From an uncultured Bacteroidales bacterium (GTDB lineage: Bacteria > Bacteroidota > Bacteroidia > Bacteroidales > JAFGXI01): a DNA stretch of 44,109 nt. Shown piece after piece: positions 8,448 to 17,601 of this stretch (its first letter is position 1; each line of letters starts with the position of its first letter). The notes beneath the pieces are model-generated. The model saw nothing but the letters and a program-made list of their open reading frames with translations. It did no database searches and was not told the DNA's origin. Made by a program: the position numbers and the translations under genes. The DNA lies in the NCBI GenBank assembly GCA_947311115.1, contig CAMZKE010000074.1, positions 1 to 44,109 on the forward strand, given 5' to 3'.

Positions 8448-8553
8448 GTATTTTTTTTGTGAATTAACATTATTTTTAAATTTATGTTTAATTTTTGTTA
8501 ACTTAGTTACAAAAAACAAAATTATTATTTTTCGACAACACTATTGTTTTGTT

Positions 8554-9450
8554 CTATTTTTTTCTTGTTAATAATGGTTGCAACCTATATGTAACACCAA
8601 ACTTTAGTCCCATATTTGCATAACTTCCGGAAGAATAACTACTATATAAACTAAACAACATAGTAGGTCCTCCGTAAATAATTATATTTTCCATAATTGT
8701 GCCATGAAACCCAAACATTCCGGCTCCAACAACAGTTATAGGGCTTAATTTATTTAAAAAACTAACAGTTTCTGTTGTTTGTTTGCCATAAATAGTTGAA
8801 CTAGTACTATTATAATATGCAGCTATAGGAACTCTTACATCTACACCCCATTCGGCGTAAAAGCCGAATTTATTGCCGGGAGTAATAAATGCTCTTAAAG
8901 GAATTTCTACATTATGTATAAAATATCTTCTAGTAGTATTAAGAAAATCTGTAGAAAAACTATTCACATTGTAACCAACTCCTATATTAAAACCAAACAC
9001 ATTGTTTAAATAATATTTAGTATCAATAACCGTTTGAACAAAAATCCCTGCACTATTTTCGTATGAGTAAACCTCATTACCAAACTCGTCAATATAATAG
9101 TTATCAGCAACATAATTATCGAAAGTGCCACCGCCTGTTGTAGAAATACCAACATGAAGTCCTTTTTTTTGTATTCTTGTTTTGTCAAGTACAATTTTAT
9201 TAATATTTAGTTTGCTATCCGAATTTTTAAAAGAGCTGCCATCTTCAAACTTAATACCGGCAATATCTGCTTTATTTATTGTTTTAACTTGATTTAGAGT
9301 ATCGTTAAAAATTGTGTATTTAACAATAGAATCTGCTCCATAACTTTTAATTTTAACTTTTAACAACTCTTTATCTTTTGTAACAATTATATCTTGCGAA
9401 AATGCTACACACACTTGCATTATTATCAAAGCGATAAATATTCTTTTCAT
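8554..9450 (-). CDS. Outer-membrane barrel with N-terminal DIIVTKDxE-type domain
   Basis: The 298-residue protein has a signal peptide (about 1-18). A roughly 55-residue beta domain follows (DIIVTKDKELLKVKIKSYGAD to GIKFEDGSS). It resembles a small domain I recall from other Bacteroidota outer-membrane proteins, where it precedes a barrel or a helical tail. The rest, from about residue 95 (KGLHVGISTTGGGTF), alternates hydrophobic strands up to MGLKFGVTYRLQPLL. No plug, TonB box or enzyme motif is seen. It begins the minus-strand series of barrel genes and is divergent from the M48 protease gene. Confidence 0.65.
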   Translation of the reverse strand: MKRIFIALIIMQVCVAFSQDIIVTKDKELLKVKIKSYGADSIVKYTIFNDTLNQVKTINKADIAGIKFEDGSSFKNSDSKLNINKIVLDKTRIQKKGLHVGISTTGGGTFDNYVADNYYIDEFGNEVYSYENSAGIFVQTVIDTKYYLNNVFGFNIGVGYNVNSFSTDFLNTTRRYFIHNVEIPLRAFITPGNKFGFYAEWGVDVRVPIAAYYNSTSSTIYGKQTTETVSFLNKLSPITVVGAGMFGFHGTIMENIIIYGGPTMLFSLYSSYSSGSYANMGLKFGVTYRLQPLLTRKK

Positions 9451-9528
9451 TTAATATGTATTTTAATATTTTTATAAGATAATTACACATAAATTGCAAT
9501 ATACCCTAAACAAAAATACTAAAATTAT

Positions 9529-9536
9529 TACTTTTG
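9529..9536 (+). promoter_or_regulatory. -7 promoter element directly before the M48 protease start
   Basis: TACTTTTG matches TAnnTTTG and ends only 4 nt before the ATG at 9541, which would place transcription initiation at or beside the start codon. No good -33 TTTG is visible at 19-21 nt spacing. Confidence 0.45.
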
Positions 9537-9540
9537 CCAA

Positions 9541-10767
9541 ATGAACGTAATATTTATAACAATAATATCGATAATTACTTTTGATTACTTGTTAGAGCAA
9601 GTTTTGGAATACTTAAACTCTACAAAAAGAGGAGTAACTCTACCTGATGAGTTAAAAGATGTTTTTAATGAAGATGAGTATAAAAAGCAACAAGAACACG
9701 AAAAAATAACCGGTAAATTTGGATATATAACATCTACATTCAGTTTAATAATAATGCTATTAATGTTTTTTCTTAATGGCTTTGCTAGTGTTGACACTAT
9801 TGCAAAAAGTTTCAGTTCAAATAATATTTTAATAGCATTAATTTTCTTTGGCATATTAATGCTTGCTTCCGATATAATAAACACACCTTTTTCTATTTAT
9901 AGCACATTTGTTATTGAAGAAAAATTCGGATTTAACAAAACAACTGTTAAAACATATATTTTTGACAAAATTAAAGGCTGGTTTATTGGAGCTATAATTG
10001 GCGGTATATTATTATCGGTAATTGTTTGGTTCTACTATTTTGCAGGTAATTTGTTTTGGTTATACGCTTGGGCTGTAATTAGCTTTTTTATGATTTTAAT
10101 GACTATGTTTTATTCATCAATAATAGTTCCGCTATTCAACAAACAAACAAAATTAGAAGATGGTGAATTAAAAACTGCAATTGAAGAGTTTAGCAAAAAA
10201 GTTGGATTTAAATTAGATAATATTTACAAAATTGACGGTTCAAAACACTCTACAAAAGCAAACGCATACTTTAGTGGTTTAGGAAAGAAAAAACGTATAG
10301 TATTGTACGATACTCTTATTAATGAATTAAGCACAAACGAAATTATTGCTGTTTTGGCTCACGAAATTGGTCATTATAAAAAGAAACACACATTAAGTAC
10401 AATAATTATATCGGTTCTTCAAATGGGGCTAACACTTTATATACTATCCCTTTTTGTAGGTAATCCGGCTTTATCAAAAGCTTTAGGAGTTAGCAATACA
10501 AGTTTCCATATCGGATTAATTGCTTTTGGCATTTTGTACAGCCCAATTTCTACAATAATAGGATTGGTTATGAATATAATATCGAGAAAAAACGAATACG
10601 AAGCCGATATGTTTGCAAAAAATAATTTTAGTGGAGATTATCTTATTTCTGCATTAAAAAAATTATCGAAAAACAGCTTAAGCAATTTAACACCACATAC
10701 TGCGTATGTGTTTTTTCATTATTCGCACCCAACATTACTTCAACGAATTAAAAACTTAAAAAAATAA
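9541..10767 (+). CDS. M48-family CAAX prenyl protease (Ste24-type)
   Basis: A 408-residue integral-membrane zinc protease. It has HEIGH (274-278), embedded in VLAHEIGHYKKKHT, and the third ligand glutamate in NEYEADMFAK (Glu352 most likely). Several hydrophobic helices are visible, including about 64-82, 95-113, 147-170, 175-195, 286-305 and 322-345. The length and the long N-terminal membrane region match Ste24 more than the shorter HtpX. In bacteria such enzymes are thought to act in membrane protein quality control, since prenylated substrates are not known there. A MORN-repeat lipoprotein gene follows after 4 bases and is probably cotranscribed. Confidence 0.92.
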   Translation: MNVIFITIISIITFDYLLEQVLEYLNSTKRGVTLPDELKDVFNEDEYKKQQEHEKITGKFGYITSTFSLIIMLLMFFLNGFASVDTIAKSFSSNNILIALIFFGILMLASDIINTPFSIYSTFVIEEKFGFNKTTVKTYIFDKIKGWFIGAIIGGILLSVIVWFYYFAGNLFWLYAWAVISFFMILMTMFYSSIIVPLFNKQTKLEDGELKTAIEEFSKKVGFKLDNIYKIDGSKHSTKANAYFSGLGKKKRIVLYDTLINELSTNEIIAVLAHEIGHYKKKHTLSTIIISVLQMGLTLYILSLFVGNPALSKALGVSNTSFHIGLIAFGILYSPISTIIGLVMNIISRKNEYEADMFAKNNFSGDYLISALKKLSKNSLSNLTPHTAYVFFHYSHPTLLQRIKNLKK

Positions 10768-10771
10768 TATA

Positions 10772-11197
10772 ATGACAAAATTTTTATTAATTATTACAAC
10801 TATATTTATTGTCGTTTCGTGCAAACAACAAGTAAAACTACAAGAAGAAGTTAAAGAATTTTATAATAACGGAAATAAAAAAACTGTTGAATTATTTGAT
10901 GATGTACAAGGCGACAAAATAGTTAGATATTATAAAGAATTCTACAAAAACAAACAGCTAAAAATTGAAGGTCCAATAAAAAACGATGAAAGAAACGGAC
11001 ATTGGATATTTTATTATAAAAATGGTAATAAATGGAGTGAAGGAAACTATATAAACGGTATAGCTAATGGTAAATTTACCCAATACTACGAAAATGGTAA
11101 ATTATGGATGTACACTTATTATAAAATGGGTAAAAAAACCAGAGTTATTCTTTTCGATGAAAAAGGTAAAGCTATTGAGGATAATAATTTAAAATAA
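10772..11197 (+). CDS. MORN-repeat (YwqK-like) lipoprotein
   Basis: A 141-residue probable lipoprotein with a lipobox ending at Cys17 (IVVSCKQQ). The mature part carries repeated units of the form YYKNGNKWSEGNY-NG, the MORN/YwqK type, from about residue 30 to 135. Homologues are often annotated as toxin-antitoxin YwqK antitoxins, but no toxin gene is adjacent and the lipoprotein signal makes that role unlikely here. The four-base gap to the M48 protease gene suggests a two-gene operon. Function unknown; MORN units commonly mediate lipid or protein contacts. Confidence 0.75.
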   Translation: MTKFLLIITTIFIVVSCKQQVKLQEEVKEFYNNGNKKTVELFDDVQGDKIVRYYKEFYKNKQLKIEGPIKNDERNGHWIFYYKNGNKWSEGNYINGIANGKFTQYYENGKLWMYTYYKMGKKTRVILFDEKGKAIEDNNLK

Positions 11198-11280
11198 AAT
11201 TATTTTATTAATAAATCTCCTCGCTGCAAGGTGCGAAGAATTTAACCCAAACTGATTAAATGATATTTATACACATCTAA

Positions 11281-12909
11281 TTATTTTACCAACTTCATTT
11301 CAAAAGTTTGGTTTTCGGTACTAATTTTAAGAACAACAATACCCATTTCAATATTTTGCATATCGTTTATTGTATAGTTATTTTCTGAATATTTATATAC
11401 TTTTTTATGTGCAAAATAAATTGTTCGTCCTAACATATCGTATAAACCAATAGTTATTTCTTGATTTTGAGCAGAATATAATTTAAAGCTTATTTCATTT
11501 TCCACAGGGTTTGCAGATGTATAAACAAAAACATCGTTTTTTGAATAACCATTAAGTTCTTGAATTGACAATAAAGCTTCTCCAAAATCAGGTATTCCGT
11601 AGCCATAAGCGGTATCAGGAGTATTGTATTTAGAGCTATTTTCTTCAATAATATTAAATAATTCAATATTATTTAATTCTGGTTTTGCTTGCCATAAACA
11701 GGCTACTAAACCTGCTGTTATTGGTGATGAAAAAGAAGTTCCGCTATTAGCTGTTACATTTCCTCCAGCATCAATTAATGCACTATTTAAACCCACAGCA
11801 ACTACATTTGGTTTTAGCCTACCATCAGAAGTAGCACCTTTTGAGCTAAACGATGCTATTGTTCCTGTATAGCCAATAGCACCAACAGTTAAAATACTAT
11901 CAGCATCGGCAGGTACACCAATATATTTCCACGCACTTGTGCCTTCGTTACCGGCACTATTTACAACTGCAATTCCTTTTCTTGCTGCTATTGTTGCAGC
12001 TATTGAAGCTCTTGCTGTTTTTCCATTTAAATCAGCATAAGTATGATTTTGTCTTGAATCGTCAAAAGTTGTATATCCAAGCGAACTATTTACTACATCA
12101 GCCCCAATACTATCAGCATACTCAATACCCGAAACCCAATAATCTTCTTCAATTAAATTTTCTCCATTAGTATCTTCTGTTCTAACCAAAACAAACGAGG
12201 CTTTGGGTGCTGTACCAATAAACTCACCTGGCAAATAACCTGCAATTGTTGAAAGAACCATTGTCCCGTGTGTGTGATAGCCATATACATAACTTGTTCC
12301 CGAAACAATATTTCTTGTAGCAATTATTCTATTATCAGTAAATAAATGCGAAAAACCCTCTATTTGGTCAACATTCATAAAGCCTGCATCTAAAATTGCA
12401 ATTAACATTCCTTCGCCTCTATAGCTATTGTTATGTAAAACCTCGCCATTATGTATATGAATTTGATTGTAAGCGTTTCCATAATCATAAAAATCGTCTA
12501 TTTCTTTTATGTTTTGAATTCCTTGATTTGTTTTTTTATTAGTAGCTTTTAACTGTGTAGCAAACCTATCAATATGTTCAATAAAACCTAAATTTTCAAT
12601 AGTATCTAAAAAAGCTGTATCTGTACTTGCTATTGTTACAGCATTTAGCCACTTCGATGTTAATAAAACATTACAACCTAAGGCTTCTAAGCTATCAATA
12701 TACAGCTGAGTAACAGGCAAATCACTTTCATCAATATTAATATTATATCTATTTCTGCGTTCGATTGCTCGTTGCGATAGAAAATTTTCCGGGTGAGAAA
12801 TATCGTACCCATTATTATTTTTATCAGATAATTTAACCCAATATTTACCCGAGTACGATTGCGAAAAAACTGTTGTAACAGTTATCAATAAAAGTATTAT
12901 TATTCTCAT
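11281..12909 (-). CDS. Subtilisin-family (S8) serine protease with T9SS sorting domain
   Basis: A 542-residue secreted protease. It has a signal peptide (1-16), a prodomain to about residue 160, then a subtilase domain. The catalytic Asp is in LDAGF (Asp174), His in HTHGT (His214), oxyanion Asn in SAGNEG (Asn321) and Ser in GTSFSSP (Ser392). From about residue 458 a beta-rich C-terminal domain runs from VYTSANPVENEISF through GLYDMLGRTIY to the lysine-containing end MKLVK. This is the pattern of T9SS type A sorting domains, so the enzyme should be exported across the outer membrane and anchored or released. Its ATG overlaps the stop of the upstream lipoprotein gene (ATGA), indicating coupling. 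All catalytic residues are present. Confidence 0.93.
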   Translation of the reverse strand: MRIIILLLITVTTVFSQSYSGKYWVKLSDKNNNGYDISHPENFLSQRAIERRNRYNINIDESDLPVTQLYIDSLEALGCNVLLTSKWLNAVTIASTDTAFLDTIENLGFIEHIDRFATQLKATNKKTNQGIQNIKEIDDFYDYGNAYNQIHIHNGEVLHNNSYRGEGMLIAILDAGFMNVDQIEGFSHLFTDNRIIATRNIVSGTSYVYGYHTHGTMVLSTIAGYLPGEFIGTAPKASFVLVRTEDTNGENLIEEDYWVSGIEYADSIGADVVNSSLGYTTFDDSRQNHTYADLNGKTARASIAATIAARKGIAVVNSAGNEGTSAWKYIGVPADADSILTVGAIGYTGTIASFSSKGATSDGRLKPNVVAVGLNSALIDAGGNVTANSGTSFSSPITAGLVACLWQAKPELNNIELFNIIEENSSKYNTPDTAYGYGIPDFGEALLSIQELNGYSKNDVFVYTSANPVENEISFKLYSAQNQEITIGLYDMLGRTIYFAHKKVYKYSENNYTINDMQNIEMGIVVLKISTENQTFEMKLVK

Positions 12910-13598
12910 TTTAAAGTTTGTTTATATATATAGCCAACATTTATACGCTGCTCCCAAAGTATTCCCGGCTGTGGTTCAAGCTCCGAAATATTTATTATTT
13001 CCTTATATGCTAAACCAATATTTTTAACGTATTTTTCTATGGCAAATTGCTTCTCTATTAAATTCTCATTATCGTTTTGAAGAACGGTTAAAACATCAGA
13101 ATAATCTTTACCTCCTATTATCTCATTAATATCAACATCAGTAATTTCATATTCTTCCGAGTCTTTTGTATTTTCAATATTTCCGTCCCAAACACGTCCC
13201 TTTTTTATAGGAAAAATTAATCGTTTATACCTATAATTTTCTTCTGTTTTAAAAATAGTATTTCCTGATTTTGTAACGTACCAAATATTCAACACTTTCC
13301 ACGTTGTATCTGATGCGTTTTTTATATAGCGTTCAATTCTGCAAGCCCTATCCCCCTCATTATCAACAAAAGTAGATTCAAAAAATTCTTTTAACTGATA
13401 TTTTATTGTATCATTAACACCAACAGCCCTATCAATATTTATTTCTGTAATATCATAAATTAATTCTTGCCCTACTGTTAACGGATAATAACTCATATCA
13501 ACAATAGGTACTACAAGCTCCTCATTATCTTTTTTACAAGAAAACAAAGCAACCGAAAATAATATGCTAATTATGATGTATTTCAAAATATTTTGCAA
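12906..13598 (-). CDS. Lipoprotein of unknown function coupled to the S8 protease
   Basis: A 230-residue protein with a lipobox at Cys21 (ALFSCKKD), so it is probably anchored to an envelope membrane. The mature protein is beta-rich, with segments such as YYPLTVGQELIYDITEI and YRYKRLIFPIKKGRVWDG, a pattern seen in uncharacterised Bacteroidota lipoproteins. No enzyme motif is seen. The last bases overlap the protease start in an ATGA arrangement, so both are made from one mRNA. It might assist or inhibit the protease, but nothing in the sequence shows this directly. A -7 box lies 33 nt upstream. Confidence 0.72.
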   Translation of the reverse strand: MQNILKYIIISILFSVALFSCKKDNEELVVPIVDMSYYPLTVGQELIYDITEINIDRAVGVNDTIKYQLKEFFESTFVDNEGDRACRIERYIKNASDTTWKVLNIWYVTKSGNTIFKTEENYRYKRLIFPIKKGRVWDGNIENTKDSEEYEITDVDINEIIGGKDYSDVLTVLQNDNENLIEKQFAIEKYVKNIGLAYKEIINISELEPQPGILWEQRINVGYIYKQTLK

Positions 13599-13631
13599 GT
13601 TAAGAGTTTTTTATCTGTTATTCAATTTTTA

Positions 13632-13639
13632 CAAAAATA
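13632..13639 (-). promoter_or_regulatory. -7 promoter element for the lipoprotein-S8 protease operon
   Basis: On the minus strand TATTTTTG matches TAnnTTTG, 33 nt before the ATG at 13598. The 150-base divergent gap also holds a -7 box for the PHP gene on the other strand. Confidence 0.45.
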
Positions 13640-13721
13640 TAACTATGCCATAGATGTAAAGTTATGTTAATAAGTTGCATTAAAAAAGCTCCATAAACTT
13701 TTTTATTATTAATAAAAGTAA

Positions 13722-13729
13722 TACATTTG
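13722..13729 (+). promoter_or_regulatory. -7 promoter element for the PHP-domain gene
   Basis: TACATTTG matches TAnnTTTG and ends 19 nt before the ATG at 13749. Together with the opposite element at 13632-13639 it defines a compact divergent promoter region between two T9SS-cargo operons. Confidence 0.5.
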
Positions 13730-13748
13730 CAACAAAACACAACTGTAT

Positions 13749-16067
13749 ATGAGAACATTAAGTAACTACGCTTTAATACTTATTTTATTATTAAGTAGCA
13801 ATTATATTTTCGGACAAATAAAACAAGGGAACACTGCAAATGCTGAAATTTTTGCAGATACTCCTTTCAGAATAAAAAAATATGACGAACAAGGAAATTT
13901 AAAAGCTATTCCTATTCATGTGTTTGCGCATGACGCTGATGGAACCGGATTTAACATACTGTTAATGAGTATAGATATCAGAATAAAAAATGCAACTGAT
14001 ACAAATTTCACAAATATTATTACTTTCAATAATTTATCAGATAATGGGTTTGATAGTTTATTTATTCTTAAATCTCCAAACAACAATAATCTTGATATAA
14101 AAGATTTTAGCACAAGTAGCTATCAAAAATCTACTAACCATACTATTGAGTTTACCGACTCTCATGATGGTTTAAGTGGGAACGATTATGTTAGAATTAA
14201 CAGTAAATATTGGTATTTTACAATTATGATTCCGGCTGATAAACTTGTTGGATTTGATGATATTATTGACATTAAAGTTAATTTTAATATTGACTGGTCG
14301 GTTGACGACGAAACCGATTTACGAGTATTTAGAACAAATTACGAAGTGCCTAAAATTGCCAATTGGTATCGTGGCGATGTGCATTACCATAGTGTTTTTA
14401 CTCAAAATTCGGCTGAAATTGGTTTACCTCTAGAAGCAACAAAACTTGCAGCAAAAGAAATAGGAGTTGATTGGATAATTACTACCGACCACTCGTGCGA
14501 CTTTGATAATTACGGTATAGGAATGAGCGAAAATTGGCAGTTTCTACAGCAAACAATTCAACAATTAAACCAAGAAGATAGTAGCTTTATTTTTATTCCG
14601 GGAATGGAAACTTCGGTAAACAATGGTGCTGGCGATATTGTTCATGCACTTACCTATCCTTCGCCTGACTCTATATACAGCATGCCATATTTAGGCGACG
14701 GTGGCGGCGACCTCAGCTCAACAGAAGTTACTGTTGATAAACTTTTAGACACACTAAGTTACTGCGGCGGTTTTTGTTATGCCGCTCACCCTTTTGCCGA
14801 AGGCGACAAACTTTCATTTGCTGTTGGCGGAAATGTGTGGAATTTAAGCGATAATAATTTCCCTGCTAATGACGACTCGTACCCTTCGGGAGGTACAGTT
14901 ATTTGTAATGATACACAAGCCCCATCAGATGTTTACTCTACAAACTCAAATTTTCTGTTTAAGAAAAACTTAAAAGGATTGCAAATTTGGAATTTACGTA
15001 ATACAATTGAAACTGATGATGAAAATTACAACCCTTGGAATATTGAATACGATAGTGAAATAATACCTTTTACAGAACTTAGCACAACAGAAACAGGGCA
15101 ACATTTATTCAGACTTTTACAAAATTTTGACCTAACAAATTTTCTATGGACAAAAGGATTAATAGAAAAAAATAGCAATCCAAACTTACAGAATTGGAAA
15201 TTTTTTATTTCGTCCGGCACCGATGCTCATGGTTCTTTTAATTACTCAAACACCGATTTGGCTTATGGTATGGGAAATATTTCGGATAACGCTGTAGGAA
15301 AACTTTCTACTTTAATTTATAGCGAAAATGGTATAGGCACAAGTGGAAAAAATATTTTAACTGCCCTTAAAAATGGTAATACAATACTTTCGTCAGGACC
15401 AATTGTTACATTTGGACTAAGCGAAACAGAAAACAATACATCGCCTGAAATTACTATTGGCTCCGATGCTGTTATTAATTATTCTGACATTAGTAATTAC
15501 AATATTATTACAAATGCACAAACTTCCGAAATGTTCGGATATATTGAATCGGTTAAACTTACAATAAATACTGAAGATAATATTTACGAGTACCCTTTAA
15601 ATAATACAGCGGATATAAATTCTGTTTATCTTGACGAAGTTCTTGAAAGTATTTTTGGCATGAATAATATACCAACTGACAAATATTTTTTAATGAGAGT
15701 TGAAATTACAACAACTAAAAATTATGGCAATTTAGCTACGCTATATCGTAAAAACAATGAACATTTCAGGTCGTACACTAACCCTATTTGGCTAAAACTT
15801 GCCACAACAACTAATATTAAAAAAATTACTGATGGAAACATCAAAATTTCATATTCAAACGATTTTATAACTGTAAATTACAATTCTATTAAATCTAAAA
15901 TTACAGAAATTAGTTTATACAATTCTATTGGTCAAAAAATTAAATCTTACAATTCTGACAATTCAAATTATATAAATATATCAAAAAGCGAATTAAAGCA
16001 TGATGTATATTTTGTAAAACTCAAGTCCACACAAGGAGTTATTACAAAGAAAGTTGTGGTTTATTAA
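13749..16067 (+). CDS. Secreted PHP-domain metal-dependent hydrolase with T9SS sorting domain
   Basis: A 772-residue protein with a signal peptide (about 1-22, ending FGQ) and a roughly 180-residue beta-rich N-terminal region. A PHP-type metal site follows: GDVHYHS (His212, His214), TTDHSCD (Asp247, His248), GMETS (Glu287), AAHPF (His347) and SGTDAHG (Asp492, His494). PHP domains hydrolyse phosphoesters in proteins such as histidinol phosphatase and DNA polymerase accessory domains. The C-terminal roughly 80 residues (ITEISLYNSIGQKIKSY through HDVYFVKLKS to KKVVVY) form a T9SS sorting domain, so the protein is extracellular. An extracellular phosphoesterase or phosphodiesterase is a reasonable guess; the substrate is unknown. 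The TTAA at the end shares stop codons with era on the opposite strand. Confidence 0.85.
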   Translation: MRTLSNYALILILLLSSNYIFGQIKQGNTANAEIFADTPFRIKKYDEQGNLKAIPIHVFAHDADGTGFNILLMSIDIRIKNATDTNFTNIITFNNLSDNGFDSLFILKSPNNNNLDIKDFSTSSYQKSTNHTIEFTDSHDGLSGNDYVRINSKYWYFTIMIPADKLVGFDDIIDIKVNFNIDWSVDDETDLRVFRTNYEVPKIANWYRGDVHYHSVFTQNSAEIGLPLEATKLAAKEIGVDWIITTDHSCDFDNYGIGMSENWQFLQQTIQQLNQEDSSFIFIPGMETSVNNGAGDIVHALTYPSPDSIYSMPYLGDGGGDLSSTEVTVDKLLDTLSYCGGFCYAAHPFAEGDKLSFAVGGNVWNLSDNNFPANDDSYPSGGTVICNDTQAPSDVYSTNSNFLFKKNLKGLQIWNLRNTIETDDENYNPWNIEYDSEIIPFTELSTTETGQHLFRLLQNFDLTNFLWTKGLIEKNSNPNLQNWKFFISSGTDAHGSFNYSNTDLAYGMGNISDNAVGKLSTLIYSENGIGTSGKNILTALKNGNTILSSGPIVTFGLSETENNTSPEITIGSDAVINYSDISNYNIITNAQTSEMFGYIESVKLTINTEDNIYEYPLNNTADINSVYLDEVLESIFGMNNIPTDKYFLMRVEITTTKNYGNLATLYRKNNEHFRSYTNPIWLKLATTTNIKKITDGNIKISYSNDFITVNYNSIKSKITEISLYNSIGQKIKSYNSDNSNYINISKSELKHDVYFVKLKSTQGVITKKVVVY

Positions 16068-16945
16068 GAGCTGTAGCCAAATTCCTTTAAGCGATTATCA
16101 TTATTACGCCAGTTTTTACTAACTTTCACAAAAAGGTCTAAATAAACTTTTTTATCGAAAAACTCTTCTATATCTTCACGAGCTTCGGTTCCTATTCGTT
16201 TTATTCCTGCACCTTTATTACCAATAATAATTGGTTTCTGACTTTCACGCTCTACAAAAATATTTACTCTAATTCTTATTATTTTTTCTTCCTCTTTAAA
16301 CTCTTCAACAATGGCTTGAGTAGAGTACGGAACCTCTTTTTTGTAATGCTTTAGTATTTTCTCACGTATAATCTCTTCAACAAAAAAACGCTCAGTTTTG
16401 TCTGTTAAAGAATCTTTTGGAAAGTATGCAGGAGACTCAGGCAAGTTATCTAAAATTGTGTAAAATACCTTTTCTACATTAAATTTATGCAAAGCAGAAG
16501 TTACAACAATTGTAGCTTTTGGGGCAAGTTTTTGCCATCTATCAATATACATCTGAACTTTATCTTGCTCCGACATATCAATTTTATTAATAACAATTAT
16601 TGTTTTTGCTTTATGACTTAATACTTTATCTAAAAACTCCTTATTTTTATCATCTTTCTCATAAACATCTGTTACATAAAGTAATATATCTGCATCGCTA
16701 AGTGCCGATTCGGAATAATGTAACATTTGCTCTTGCAACTTATAATGAGGTTCAATTACACCCGGAGTATCTGAATAAAGAATTTGAAAATCGTCACCAT
16801 TAACAATACCCAAAATACGATGTCTTGTTGTTTGCGATTTAGATGTAATTATTGAAATTTTCTCTCCCACCAACGCGTTCATCAAGGTTGATTTACCAAC
16901 ATTTGGATTTCCAATTATATTTACAAAACCTGCTTTATGCGACAT
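16064..16945 (-). CDS. era: GTPase Era, small-subunit ribosome assembly
   Basis: A 293-residue Era. The G domain has GNPNVGKS (12-19), a switch I region with SQTTRHR (37-43), DTPG (59-62) and NKID (120-123). The C-terminal KH domain has the IIIGNKGAGIKRIG loop (239-252). It binds the 3' end of 16S rRNA and helps mature the 30S subunit. Length and all motifs are standard. It follows engB on the same strand after 45 bases and has its own -7 box 6 nt upstream. It converges on the PHP gene with a 4-base overlap. Confidence 0.97.
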   Translation of the reverse strand: MSHKAGFVNIIGNPNVGKSTLMNALVGEKISIITSKSQTTRHRILGIVNGDDFQILYSDTPGVIEPHYKLQEQMLHYSESALSDADILLYVTDVYEKDDKNKEFLDKVLSHKAKTIIVINKIDMSEQDKVQMYIDRWQKLAPKATIVVTSALHKFNVEKVFYTILDNLPESPAYFPKDSLTDKTERFFVEEIIREKILKHYKKEVPYSTQAIVEEFKEEEKIIRIRVNIFVERESQKPIIIGNKGAGIKRIGTEAREDIEEFFDKKVYLDLFVKVSKNWRNNDNRLKEFGYSS

Positions 16946-16951
16946 TTTATC

Positions 16952-16959
16952 AAATTTAT
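16952..16959 (-). promoter_or_regulatory. -7 promoter element directly before era
   Basis: On the minus strand TAAATTTG matches TAnnTTTG and ends 6 nt before the era ATG at 16945. This would give a leaderless or nearly leaderless transcript. No -33 TTG is found at 19-21 nt. Confidence 0.4.
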
Positions 16960-16990
16960 ATTTTGTGCAAAATTATAACTAAAGCTTAAA

Positions 16991-17590
16991 TTACACAAGT
17001 TCTTTGTTAACATAATCGATATACGACAACAATTCATCTTTACCAAGACCTTTTTCCGATGATGTAATAAAAGTTTTTGGAAGTTCTTCCCACTCTGTAA
17101 GCAATTTCTTTTTATAAGCTGTAATATTTTTATTGAGTTTAGAGCTCGATAACTTATCAGCCTTAGTAAAAACTATTAAAAACGGAACTCCTTTATGCCC
17201 CAACTTTCTAAAAAACTCAAGGTCAATTTTTTGTGGTTCAAGTCTAGAATCAATAAGTACGAATAGAGCTGTAAGCTGTTCTCTTTTAAGAATATATTGC
17301 CATATAAACTTTTCGAATCTCTTGCGTTCAGTTTTCGATATTTTTGCATATCCGTAACCAGGTAAATCAACCAAATGCCAACTATCGTTAATTAAAAAAT
17401 GGTTTATAAGCTGCGTTTTACCGGGAGTACCTGAAACTTTCGCTAAAGCTTTTTTGTTACACATCATATTTATTAACGATGACTTTCCAACATTAGACCT
17501 TCCGATAAAGGCATATTCAGGAATATTTGAGTCAGGACATTTTTTAATATCAGTGTTTGATATTACAAATTCAGCAGTTTTAATTTGCAT
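16991..17590 (-). CDS. engB: Ribosome biogenesis GTPase EngB (YsxC/YihA)
   Basis: A 199-residue TRAFAC-class GTPase acting in 50S subunit assembly. Motifs seen are GRSNVGKS (30-37), GTPGKT (54-59), DLPGYG (75-80) and TKAD (142-145). The length is typical for EngB, and the GYGYAK extension after G3 is family-specific. It begins 11 bases after the stop of the Wzy-like gene and is followed by era, so housekeeping ribosome GTPases are embedded downstream of a polysaccharide gene run. Confidence 0.96.
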   Translation of the reverse strand: MQIKTAEFVISNTDIKKCPDSNIPEYAFIGRSNVGKSSLINMMCNKKALAKVSGTPGKTQLINHFLINDSWHLVDLPGYGYAKISKTERKRFEKFIWQYILKREQLTALFVLIDSRLEPQKIDLEFFRKLGHKGVPFLIVFTKADKLSSSKLNKNITAYKKKLLTEWEELPKTFITSSEKGLGKDELLSYIDYVNKELV

Positions 17591-17601
17591 AATAAATTGA
17601 T

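Noticed and set aside
8515-8553. Terminator after the barrel gene at 8554 (AACAAAA / TTTTGTT)
   Set aside because: Seven A-T-rich pairs with a 25-nt loop are weak and expected by chance in this composition.
10772-11197. YwqK-type toxin-antitoxin antitoxin
   Set aside because: The protein has a lipoprotein signal and no toxin gene is adjacent, so a cytoplasmic antitoxin role does not fit.
11198-11280. Terminator hairpin in the gap after the MORN lipoprotein gene (CTCGC / GCG-A-AG around 11220-11240)
   Set aside because: Only four continuous base pairs and no T-run. It does not meet a reasonable terminator standard.
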